Positions 1-6,403 of a stretch of 8,665 bases of DNA are shown here, one piece after another. The translations under genes and the position numbers were made by a program. The stretch spans positions 1 through 8,665 of the forward strand of contig CAHJWV010000757.1 of the NCBI GenBank assembly GCA_903643055.1. The letters run 5' to 3'. The DNA is from Burkholderiales bacterium. Its GTDB lineage: Bacteria; Pseudomonadota; Gammaproteobacteria; Burkholderiales; Burkholderiaceae. Within the stretch, counting starts at the first letter, position 1. The number at the start of each line of letters is the position of its first letter. The notes under the pieces were generated by a model, which searched no databases, was not told the origin of the DNA, and saw only the letters and a program-made list of their open reading frames with translations.

Positions 1-80
1 AACGCCATGGTCAAAACCAACAAACCTTGGGACAAATCGCTTCACTGCGCTTGACTCGAAAGACAGTTACTCAGTGGTTC

Positions 81-85
81 GAGGT
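81..85 (+). promoter_or_regulatory. Ribosome binding site of the exported-protein gene
   Basis: GAGGT lies 5 nt before the ATG at 91. It supports that start over an in-frame GTG at 118, which has no comparable purine-rich stretch before it. Confidence 0.5.
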
Positions 86-90
86 ACGCG

Positions 91-573
91 ATGCACATTC
101 TGGCAATCAGTTCGACGGTGTCCCAAGGGCTCAAGGCCCGGATCGAGACCTTGCTGCCCATCGCCGCGTTGGTGCTGATCGGCTTGCTGCCGCGTACCGG
201 GCAGGCCATGCCGATCGAGCTGGGTGGCAGCGGCCTCAAAGTGAACGTTGCCACCAACGAGAGCCCCGCGCCTTACAAGCTCAGTTCATTCATTGAACGG
301 AAGGCTTTGCTGCGCACCCATGGCTATGCGCGAACGGTGTGGTTGCCATCGGCCACCAGCACGCAGTGGGGCGGGCAACAGGTGTCGTTCGGGCTGGCTC
401 GCCTGAACCCGGTCTTTCGCCGCGCGCTCGGTGACAGCGATGGCAGCAATGGTGCGTCGGTGGTGCCGATCATGTGGGTGCCGGTATCGCATAACGCCAG
501 CATGACGCTGATTCCGAATCCGGGTGGAAGCATCAAGGCCATGGTTGCGTTGCAACTGCAACTCGGCCGCTGA
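91..573 (+). CDS. Hypothetical exported protein
   Basis: I do not recognise this 160-residue protein. Residues 15-39 look like a Sec signal peptide: a basic stretch (K15, R17), a hydrophobic core (about 22-33, rich in Leu, Ile and Ala) and a probable signal peptidase I site after GQA at residue 39. The n-region before the core is rather long. The mature part, about 120 residues, is rich in Gly, Ser, Val and Asn, has no cysteine and no second membrane segment, and looks beta-rich, as small periplasmic or surface proteins often do. The start at 91 is supported by GAGGT 5 nt upstream. The gene is followed by a 154-bp spacer holding the promoter of the NAD operon, so it is probably a separate transcription unit with no functional link to NAD metabolism. 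It may be the last gene of an operon that begins outside the window. Confidence 0.7.
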   Translation: MHILAISSTVSQGLKARIETLLPIAALVLIGLLPRTGQAMPIELGGSGLKVNVATNESPAPYKLSSFIERKALLRTHGYARTVWLPSATSTQWGGQQVSFGLARLNPVFRRALGDSDGSNGASVVPIMWVPVSHNASMTLIPNPGGSIKAMVALQLQLGR

Positions 574-669
574 GACCTCTTCAGACACAACACCAGACAC
601 CACGCCAAATACCAGGCGCGCTCCGATCGTGCGGCATACAGCTGCATCACACCTTTCTGCTAAGAAATA

Positions 670-686
670 AGTTGTACAGTACATCT
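670..686. promoter_or_regulatory. Putative NrtR operator 1, before the NAD salvage operon
   Basis: The palindrome has perfect 5-bp arms TGTAC (673-677) and GTACA (679-683) around a single central A. It extends through matching pairs at 671/685 and 670/686, with one mismatch at 672/684. The centre is 50 bp before the ATG at 728. The 16-bp core (671-686) matches the reverse complement of the site before nrtR at 14 of 16 positions. NrtR proteins are known to bind palindromes before NAD genes. Assigning this site to NrtR is an inference from the repeat and from the neighbouring nrtR gene. Confidence 0.75.
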
Positions 687-701
687 AATTGACGATATAG
701 T
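672..701 (+). promoter_or_regulatory. Candidate promoter of the NAD salvage operon
   Basis: A good -10 hexamer, TATAGT (696-701, 5 of 6 to consensus), lies 18 bp after a weak -35, TTGTAC (672-677). The -35 lies within operator 1, so a repressor bound there would block RNA polymerase. The predicted start near 708 gives a short leader of about 20 nt. The weak -35 makes this tentative. Confidence 0.45.
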
Positions 702-727
702 TCCTCCATACCCTGACGGAGGTCTCT

Positions 728-1597
728 ATGAAGCGCACGATCCAGCTCCTGATCATCGACCCGCAAAACGACTTCTGCGATCTGCCCGAGACGCATCGTC
801 CAATCCATCCGTTACGCCCCGAGCGCGAAACGCCGGCCTTGCCAGTGAGCGGTGCGCATGACGACATGCAGCGCGTGGCCGCACTGATTCGCAACGGCGG
901 GTTGGGCCTCTCCAGCATCACGATCACGCTCGATTCGCACAACCGCCTGCACATCGCCCACCCGACCTTCTGGCAGCGCGGTGATGGCGGGGCCGTCACA
1001 CCCTTCACCGCGATCACCGCTGCGCAAGTTCGCCAGGGCGAGTTCATGCCGCGCAATGCGCAAGCCCTGCCACGCGCGCTGGCTTATCTCGATCAGCTTG
1101 AAGCGCGTGGCCGCTATACGCTGATGGTGTGGCCGGTGCATTGCGAGATCGGCAGCTGGGGCCACAACGTGCATGCCGACGTGCGCGAGGCTTACAACAC
1201 CTGGGAGACCGAACACCAACGCGTGGTGCGCAAGGTCGCGAAAGGGTCGAACCTCTGGACCGAGCACTACAGCGCGCTGCAAGCCGAAGTGCCCGATGAG
1301 CAAGACCCGCACACCCTGCTCAACCGGCCGCTGCTTGCCGAACTCGACACGGCCGATCTGCTGATCATCGCCGGCGAAGCCAGCAGCCATTGCGTGAAGG
1401 CGACCACCGAAGACATTGTTGATCACCTGCCGAGCGGTCGGCCGCAACGCATTGTCTTGCTGACCGACTGCATGAGCGCCGTCGGCGGCTTTCATGTGCA
1501 GCATCAGGCCTTCATCGATGACATGCGCCGCCGTGGCGTACAACTGGCGACCGCTGCCGAAGTGCTGCCCCAGTTGCAAGCCAATGCTGTCAGTTAA
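728..1597 (+). CDS. pncA: Nicotinamidase-like cysteine hydrolase (isochorismatase fold)
   Basis: Probably converts nicotinamide to nicotinate plus ammonia in the cytoplasm, the first salvage step, feeding pncB directly downstream. It has the three catalytic positions of the isochorismatase/nicotinamidase fold: Asp11 in LIIDPQNDF, Lys172 in the VAKGSN segment and Cys222 in EASSHCV. Metal-site residues are visible as Asp69 and His71 with His75 or His78, in the place of the DxH motif of nicotinamidases. At 289 residues it is clearly longer than the E. coli-type PncA of about 210. Extra sequence lies between the metal site and the catalytic Lys (about 80-160) and around 185-205. It therefore belongs to a long cysteine-hydrolase branch, and the substrate is inferred mainly from the operon. 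GGAGGT (718-723) sits 4 nt before the ATG. Another small amide as substrate is possible. Confidence 0.8.
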   Translation: MKRTIQLLIIDPQNDFCDLPETHRPIHPLRPERETPALPVSGAHDDMQRVAALIRNGGLGLSSITITLDSHNRLHIAHPTFWQRGDGGAVTPFTAITAAQVRQGEFMPRNAQALPRALAYLDQLEARGRYTLMVWPVHCEIGSWGHNVHADVREAYNTWETEHQRVVRKVAKGSNLWTEHYSALQAEVPDEQDPHTLLNRPLLAELDTADLLIIAGEASSHCVKATTEDIVDHLPSGRPQRIVLLTDCMSAVGGFHVQHQAFIDDMRRRGVQLATAAEVLPQLQANAVS

Positions 1598-1615
1598 CCG
1601 CTACCGAAAATCCCC

Positions 1616-2806
1616 ATGATTCCCGTGATCCAACACCTGCTCGAAACCGACCTCTACAAGTTCACGATGTGGCAAACGCTGCTGCATGGGCACCCGCAAG
1701 CGCAGGTGGAATATCGCTTTGTCTGCCGCAACGAGCCGGCCTTCCCGCTGGCCGACCTGCTGCCTGAGATCAACGCCCAGCTCGATCATCTGTGCAGCCT
1801 GTCGTTCACCGAAGAAGAGTTGGCCTACCTCGCGGGTTTGCGCTTCATCAAGGCCGACTTTGTCGACTTCCTGCGCATCTTCCGTTTCCAGCGCCGCTTC
1901 ATCCGCGCTCAGGCCAACGGGCCGGTATTGGAGATCGTGGCCGAAGGCCCGCAAGTGCATGTGATGGGCTTCGAAATCTATGTGCTGGCGATCGTCAACG
2001 AGCTGTATTTCCGCCGCTTCGATCAAGCGGCTGCGCTGTCGGAAGGCCGCTCGCGGCTCGATGCCAAGATCGAGTTGATTCGCCGCTTGGGCGCCGAGCC
2101 GCCTTGCGTGCATCCGTTCGAATTCTTTGATTTCGGCGTGCGCCGGCGCTTCAGCGGTGCCTGGCAGCAAGAGGTCGTGCAGCGCTTGAAGTCTGCGGTG
2201 CCGCAGTTCTTCAAGGGCACATCGAACGTGCACCTGGCGCGCACGCTCGGGCTGGTGCCCATCGGCACGATGGCGCACGAGTACCTGCAGGCTTATCAAT
2301 CCTTCGGCGTGCGCTTGCGTGATTTCCAAAAGGCAGCGCTCGAAGACTGGGTGCAGGAATACCGCGGCGACCTCGGCGTGGCACTGACCGATGTAGTCGG
2401 CATGGACGCCTTTCTGGCCGACTTCGACCTCTACTTCGCCAAGCTTTTCGACGGGCTGCGCCATGACTCGGGTGATCCGGTTGAATGGGGCGAGAAGGCC
2501 CTGGCGCACTACGCCAAGCTGCGCATCGACCCGCACACCAAACGGCTGGTGTTCTCTGACGGCCTCGACGTGCCGACCGCTTTCCGCCTCTATCGCCACT
2601 TTGGCGATCGCACGCAGCTGGGTTTTGGCATCGGCACCCACCTCAGCAACGACGTGGGCTTAAAGCCGCTGAACATCGTCATGAAGCTCACGCGCTGCAA
2701 TGGGCAGCCGGTTGCGAAGCTGTCTGACTCACCGGGCAAGACAATGTGCACCGATGAAACCTTTCTGGCTTACCTGCGCCAGGTCTTCCAGGTGAAGGAG
2801 CTGTGA
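1616..2806 (+). CDS. pncB: Nicotinate phosphoribosyltransferase
   Basis: Makes nicotinate mononucleotide from nicotinate and PRPP, coupled to ATP hydrolysis, in the Preiss-Handler salvage pathway. The 396-residue length is normal for proteobacterial PncB. The N-terminal [13 protein letters not shown] segment is the family hallmark. His221 in GTMAHEY lines up with the histidine that is phosphorylated during catalysis in Salmonella PncB (His219). Further family blocks are LRHDSGDP (281-288), VFSDGLD (312-318), GIGTHLSND (338-346) and KLSDSPGK (368-375). The gene begins 18 bp after the pncA-like gene with only a weak ribosome site, which fits translational coupling. Its stop overlaps the nadE start by one base. 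Context and motifs agree, so the call is firm. Confidence 0.96.
   Translation: MIPVIQHLLETDLYKFTMWQTLLHGHPQAQVEYRFVCRNEPAFPLADLLPEINAQLDHLCSLSFTEEELAYLAGLRFIKADFVDFLRIFRFQRRFIRAQANGPVLEIVAEGPQVHVMGFEIYVLAIVNELYFRRFDQAAALSEGRSRLDAKIELIRRLGAEPPCVHPFEFFDFGVRRRFSGAWQQEVVQRLKSAVPQFFKGTSNVHLARTLGLVPIGTMAHEYLQAYQSFGVRLRDFQKAALEDWVQEYRGDLGVALTDVVGMDAFLADFDLYFAKLFDGLRHDSGDPVEWGEKALAHYAKLRIDPHTKRLVFSDGLDVPTAFRLYRHFGDRTQLGFGIGTHLSNDVGLKPLNIVMKLTRCNGQPVAKLSDSPGKTMCTDETFLAYLRQVFQVKEL
2795..2800 (+). promoter_or_regulatory. Ribosome binding site of nadE inside the end of pncB
   Basis: AAGGAG lies 5 nt before the ATG at 2806. It favours that ATG, which shares one base with the pncB stop, over the GTG at 2803, which would sit only 2 nt away. 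This is a coupled stop/start junction. Confidence 0.6.
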
Positions 2807-4506
2807 TGTTGAAGCTGACGGTGGCACAACTGAATTACTTTGTCGGTGACGTCGAGGGCAATGCCCGCAAGATGATCGAGGCAGCGCAAAAGGCGGCGCT
2901 CGAGGGGTCGGAGTTGATCGTTTTCTCCGAGCTGTCGTTGACCGGCTATTACCCTGGCGACCTGCTCGATGAATCTGGCTTCCTGGCCCGTGTGGCCAAG
3001 GGCATTGCCGCGTTGCAGAACGCTTCTCGTCAGTTGCGCGATCTGCATTGGGTGATCGGTGCGCCGGTGCCTCATCAAGGGCCAGGCAAGAAACTGCATA
3101 ACGCGTTATTGGTGCTGAAAGCCGGAGAAGTGGTTTTGCGCTATGCCAAGCAGCTGCTGCCGACCTATAACGTGTTTGATGAGCGCCGCCATTTCGAGCC
3201 CCGGCCCGACGTGGCGCGTGTGCTGCGCATCGGTCAGACGCAAGTGGGCCTGCTGATCTGCGAAGACGGCTGGAACGACGGCGGCCTCGATTACGCGATC
3301 AACCCCTTCCTGCGCCTGCAGGATGCGGCGCCCGACTTGGTGGTGTCGATCAACGCCAGCCCCTCCAACATCGGCAAGCGCGAGCAGCGGCACCAGGTGT
3401 TCGGTGACGCCAGCCGGCGGCATGCGCTGCCGGTGCTGTTTGTCAACCAGATCGGCGGGCAGGATCAGATCGTCTTCGATGGCGCATCGTTCGCGGTCGA
3501 ACCACAACGCGGCGTGGTCTATGAAGCGCAGCGCTTTGTCGAAGACCTTTGCACGCTGCGCTTCGAGAACGGCCGCTTCAGCCGGCCTGATGGCGCGGAG
3601 CTGCCGCCCGTGCCGGCCAGTGGCCTCTCGACGATGGCGTTTTATCAGGCGCAGATCGTTCTGGGCCTGCGCGATTACGCGCGCCGTTGCGGCTTCAGCC
3701 AGGCGGTGATCGGCTCGTCGGGCGGCATCGACAGTGCGCTGACGCTGGCTTTGGCGGTCGAGGCACTCGGCCCGCACAATGTGTCGGCCGTGACGATGCC
3801 TTCGTCGTTCTCATCGCCCGGATCGGTGGATGACTCGGTCACCCTGTGCCGCGCACTCGGCGTTGAACTCTTTACCTACCCGATCGCCGACGCGGTGGCT
3901 GGCCATGCGGCGCAGTTCGAAGCCAGCTTCAAGCGACCGCTGCAAGGCCTGCCGCTGGAGAACCTGCAGGCGCGCATTCGCGGCACCGCCTTGATGGCTT
4001 ACTCCAACACCTTCGGCCATCTGCTGCTGACCACCGGCAACAAATCGGAGATCTCAGTCGGCTACTGCACCTTGTATGGCGACACCAACGGCGGCCTCGG
4101 CTTGCTGGGCGACTTGTACAAGACGGAGGTGTTCGCCTTGTCGCGTCATGTCAATGAAGCAGCCGGGCGCGAGCTGATCCCGCAAGCCGTCATCGACAAG
4201 CCGCCATCGGCCGAGCTGGCGCCGGGGCAGAAAGACACCGACAGCTTGCCGCCTTACGAGGTGCTGGACGAGATCCTGAAAGTGGTGATCGAAGGCGGGC
4301 GCCTGGCGCCGTGGGAGTACCAGCAGGCCAAGGGTTATGTCGACACCTTACTAGCGACCCAGGATGGCGTAGCGCTGGTGCAGCGCATCCGTGGCATGGT
4401 GGCCCGCAACGAATACAAGCGCCGGCAGTCGCCGCCGATCATCCGCGTTCGCGCGCGAGCCTTCGGTATCGGCCGGCAGATGCCGATCGCCGCCCTGCAT
4501 GTCTGA
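2806..4506 (+). CDS. nadE: Glutamine-dependent NAD(+) synthetase
   Basis: Amidates nicotinate adenine dinucleotide to NAD+ with ATP, taking ammonia from glutamine. The 566-residue product has two domains. The N-terminal carbon-nitrogen hydrolase (glutaminase) domain, about 1-265, has the Glu42 (SELSLTGYYP), Lys115 (YAKQLLPTYNVFDE) and Cys152 (LICEDGW) triad. The C-terminal synthetase domain, about 275-566, has the ATP-binding loop SSGGIDS (304-310), TTGNKSE (409-415) and the KPPSAELAPGQKDTDSLPPYE region (465-484). This is the shorter two-domain type common in proteobacteria. The preferred start is the ATG at 2806, with AAGGAG upstream, giving [19 protein letters not shown]. Some relatives (Francisella) prefer nicotinate mononucleotide and act as NMN synthetases. 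The neighbouring nadM makes that alternative worth considering here. Confidence 0.95.
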   Translation: MLKLTVAQLNYFVGDVEGNARKMIEAAQKAALEGSELIVFSELSLTGYYPGDLLDESGFLARVAKGIAALQNASRQLRDLHWVIGAPVPHQGPGKKLHNALLVLKAGEVVLRYAKQLLPTYNVFDERRHFEPRPDVARVLRIGQTQVGLLICEDGWNDGGLDYAINPFLRLQDAAPDLVVSINASPSNIGKREQRHQVFGDASRRHALPVLFVNQIGGQDQIVFDGASFAVEPQRGVVYEAQRFVEDLCTLRFENGRFSRPDGAELPPVPASGLSTMAFYQAQIVLGLRDYARRCGFSQAVIGSSGGIDSALTLALAVEALGPHNVSAVTMPSSFSSPGSVDDSVTLCRALGVELFTYPIADAVAGHAAQFEASFKRPLQGLPLENLQARIRGTALMAYSNTFGHLLLTTGNKSEISVGYCTLYGDTNGGLGLLGDLYKTEVFALSRHVNEAAGRELIPQAVIDKPPSAELAPGQKDTDSLPPYEVLDEILKVVIEGGRLAPWEYQQAKGYVDTLLATQDGVALVQRIRGMVARNEYKRRQSPPIIRVRARAFGIGRQMPIAALHV

Positions 4507-4531
4507 CCTCGCTCAACGAAAGACCCGATCC

Positions 4532-5599
4532 ATGGCCGACTCCCCTTCATCGCACGAGCTGGCCGTTTATGTGGGCCGCTTCCAACCTTTCCACCACGGC
4601 CACCTCGCGTTGCTGCGGCAGGCGCTGGCAGTGGCGCCGCGCTGTGTGCTGGTGATCGGCTCGGCGCACCAGGCCCGCACGCCGAAGAACCCGTTCAGTT
4701 GGGAAGAGCGCGCCGAGATGGTCAAGCTCGCGCTGACCGAAGACGAGCGCAGCCGCGTGCATTTCCTGCCGGTGCGCGACTACTACGACGAAGCACGCTG
4801 GGTTCGCGCGGTGCGCACCGGTGTCGATGCGTTGATTGCCAGCGTGAGTCAGGCCCGCGCCAGCCGCGTAGCGTTGGTCGGCCATTTCAAGGATGCGACG
4901 AGCGACTACCTGCGCAGCTTCCCGGGGTGGTCGGTCGTGTCCGTCGATCGGGTATCGGCCGCCGATGGCACGCACCTGCGTGATGCGATCTTTTCGTGTG
5001 CCGCGCAAGCCCTGGAACCCACCTTGGCCGCGCTGGTCGACCAGGCGCCGCCGACCACGCTCGACTTTCTGCGTGCCTGGGTTGCCTTGCCTTACTTCGA
5101 GGCGGTGGCGCAGGAGTGGCGCATGTTGAAGGAATACAAGCAGGCCTGGGCCGCAGCGCCTTATCCACCGGTGTTCGTGACGGTCGATGCGGTGGTGCGC
5201 TGCGCAGGCCGGGTGCTGTTGATCCAGCGTGGGCAAGCACCGGGCAAGGGCTTGTTCGCGGTGCCGGGCGGCTTCATCGAACAACGCGAGACGGCTTATC
5301 AGTCGACGCTGCGGGAGCTGCGCGAGGAAACCCACCTCAGCCTGCTCGACATGACGATGCGCCAATGCCTGAAGGGCATGGCGGTCTTCGATCACCCCGA
5401 CCGCAGCCTGCGCGGGCGCACCATCACCCATGCGCATTTCTTCGATCTCGGCGAGCGCGAGTTGCCCGAGGTGAAAGCTGATGACGATGCCCAGTCGGTC
5501 GACTGGGTGCCGGTGAGCGATCTGGCCGCGCTGGAAGACCGCTTCCATGACGACCATTTCCACATGCTCGATCACTTCCTGGGTTTGACGCTCGATTGA
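4532..5599 (+). CDS. nadM: Bifunctional NMN adenylyltransferase / Nudix hydrolase
   Basis: The 355-residue protein joins two activities. Residues 10-185 form a NadM-type nucleotidyltransferase that adenylates nicotinamide mononucleotide to NAD+. It has the ATP-binding GRFQPFHHGH motif (15-24) and a second-motif region, DGTHLRDAIF (145-154). Residues 215-355 form a Nudix domain with a complete catalytic box, G247-x5-E253-x7-R261-E-L-x-E265-E266, except that His268 replaces the usual Gly. In the related Synechocystis and Francisella proteins this half is an ADP-ribose pyrophosphatase giving AMP and ribose 5-phosphate, which is the likely role here. The ATG at 4532 is preferred because the adenylyltransferase motif begins ten residues later. 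An in-frame ATG at 4391 would add 47 residues overlapping nadE with no family likeness. The gene follows nadE by 25 bp and closes the operon. Confidence 0.94.
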   Translation: MADSPSSHELAVYVGRFQPFHHGHLALLRQALAVAPRCVLVIGSAHQARTPKNPFSWEERAEMVKLALTEDERSRVHFLPVRDYYDEARWVRAVRTGVDALIASVSQARASRVALVGHFKDATSDYLRSFPGWSVVSVDRVSAADGTHLRDAIFSCAAQALEPTLAALVDQAPPTTLDFLRAWVALPYFEAVAQEWRMLKEYKQAWAAAPYPPVFVTVDAVVRCAGRVLLIQRGQAPGKGLFAVPGGFIEQRETAYQSTLRELREETHLSLLDMTMRQCLKGMAVFDHPDRSLRGRTITHAHFFDLGERELPEVKADDDAQSVDWVPVSDLAALEDRFHDDHFHMLDHFLGLTLD

Positions 5600-5660
5600 G
5601 CGCCGCGCGTCGGTTCAGGCGCCAACGGTGGCCACGGTGATGAGGGCCTTCGCTCCGACC

Positions 5661-6254
5661 TCAGGACAAGGGAGACGGGGTGACGGTGGGCCGCTGAGCC
5701 CGTGCCACCACCTCGATGTACCTGGCCGGCACCTCATCGACCAGCCACACCTCGTTGGCCGAACAGAAAAACGAATGTCCTGCCGCGCTCATGCGGCCGG
5801 TATGGATGCGCAGGATCGCCGGCGGGCCGTGGAGAAGGCCGATCGACAAGGCCGTGCCGCGGTTGGCGCTCAGGTGCACGTGCTGGCGCTGCCCACGGTT
5901 CAACCCGGTGCGAAGAATCGAATCGACCGAACTGCTGGCCGTGCCGTGGTACAGCAGCTCGGGCGGCACGACCGCGATCAGCCCCAACTCAACTGGTGCC
6001 GAATGGCCCTGGTTCGCACGGATACGCAGGCCGTCCTCACTGATGGCGAAGCGCCGCTTGGGACAGTTGTCGACGATGTGCATCAAGGTGCCGCGCGTGA
6101 TCACATGGCGTGCGCGCGCCGCACCTTGCAGCAGCTCATCGATCGAGGCCCAGCCCGCATCGTCCAGGGCCAGGTTGATGCGCTGCGGCGAGTGGCTCAG
6201 CACCAAGCTGATGAATTTGCTGAGGGGTACCAGGTGGGCGGGAAGAAAGCTCAT
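5661..6254 (-). CDS. kptA: RNA 2'-phosphotransferase, Tpt1/KptA family
   Basis: Tpt1/KptA enzymes transfer an internal RNA 2'-phosphate to NAD+, releasing nicotinamide and ADP-ribose 1'',2''-cyclic phosphate. The 197-residue product matches the family along its length. It has the N-terminal winged-helix lobe (LSKFISLVLSHSP, 11-23; GWASIDELL, 34-42) and the NAD-binding lobe with IRANQGHS (78-85), YHGTA (102-106) and GLNRGQRQHVHLS (117-129). Of the four catalytic residues known in yeast Tpt1 (Arg23, His24, Arg71, Arg138), His21, Arg79 and Arg123 are present. The first Arg is replaced by Ser20, codon AGC. The gene is convergent with the NAD operon and divergent from nrtR. A strong minus-strand promoter overlapping operator 2 suggests NrtR control. 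No clear ribosome site precedes the ATG. Its role in bacteria, which lack the tRNA-splicing substrate, is not settled. Confidence 0.9.
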   Translation of the reverse strand: MSFLPAHLVPLSKFISLVLSHSPQRINLALDDAGWASIDELLQGAARARHVITRGTLMHIVDNCPKRRFAISEDGLRIRANQGHSAPVELGLIAVVPPELLYHGTASSSVDSILRTGLNRGQRQHVHLSANRGTALSIGLLHGPPAILRIHTGRMSAAGHSFFCSANEVWLVDEVPARYIEVVARAQRPTVTPSPLS

Positions 6255-6346
6255 GTTGTTTCTGATGGGAGCGCTGGGCCCGAAGCACCGGTCGCATCGG
6301 CGCCTTGAAGCCGCGCCGCCTCAATCTCCTGGGGCAGCTGAAACAA

Positions 6347-6363
6347 AGATGTCCAGTACAACC
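6347..6363. promoter_or_regulatory. Putative NrtR operator 2, between kptA and nrtR
   Basis: The imperfect palindrome has arms TGTCC (6350-6354) and GTACA (6356-6360) around a central A, plus an outer pair at 6348/6362. The reverse complement of 6347-6362 matches operator 1 (671-686) at 14 of 16 positions. The centre is 49 bp before the nrtR ATG, almost the same distance as operator 1 from its gene. It fits autoregulation of nrtR. It also overlaps the -10 box of the leftward kptA promoter, so it could control both genes. Confidence 0.72.
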
Positions 6364-6383
6364 TACACTGATTTAACTGTCAA
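6355..6383 (-). promoter_or_regulatory. Candidate promoter of kptA, overlapping operator 2
   Basis: On the minus strand a perfect -35, TTGACA (6383-6378), is followed after a 17-bp spacer by TGTACT (6360-6355), 4 of 6 to the -10 consensus. Transcription would start near 6348 and leave a leader of about 94 nt before the kptA ATG at 6254. The -10 box lies inside the palindrome at 6347-6363, so a repressor there should shut the promoter off. I see no equally good plus-strand promoter for nrtR; TACACT at 6364-6369 is a weak -10 candidate without a proper -35. Confidence 0.6.
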
Positions 6384-6403
6384 GCGAACGCTTACATAGC
6401 GAC

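Noticed and set aside
1..90. TTGACT at 51-56 as a -35 box for the first gene
   Set aside because: No acceptable -10 hexamer lies at the right distance.
812..1579. Long minus-strand open frame opposite the pncA-like gene
   Set aside because: It is a shadow of the plus-strand gene in GC-rich DNA. The plus-strand product has clear catalytic motifs, while the minus product has none.
2803..2805. GTG start for nadE one codon before the ATG
   Set aside because: It would sit only 2 nt from the AAGGAG. The ATG at 2806 has proper spacing and begins at the usual family N-terminus.
4113..4122. Perfect palindrome CTTGTACAAG resembling the operator
   Set aside because: It lies deep inside nadE, lacks the central base and the TGTAC-n-GTACA spacing, and encodes conserved residues (DLYK), so it is probably chance.
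4391..4531. Upstream in-frame ATG extending nadM by 47 residues
   Set aside because: The extension overlaps the well-conserved end of nadE in another frame and has no family likeness. The adenylyltransferase motif begins just after the ATG at 4532.
5600..5660. Terminator between convergent nadM and kptA
   Set aside because: Only short GC-rich palindromes such as GTGGCCAC are visible, with no stable stem followed by a T-run.
5628..6399. Plus-strand open frames opposite kptA
   Set aside because: They are antisense shadows. The minus-strand product matches the KptA family along its full length, and the plus frames contain no motifs.
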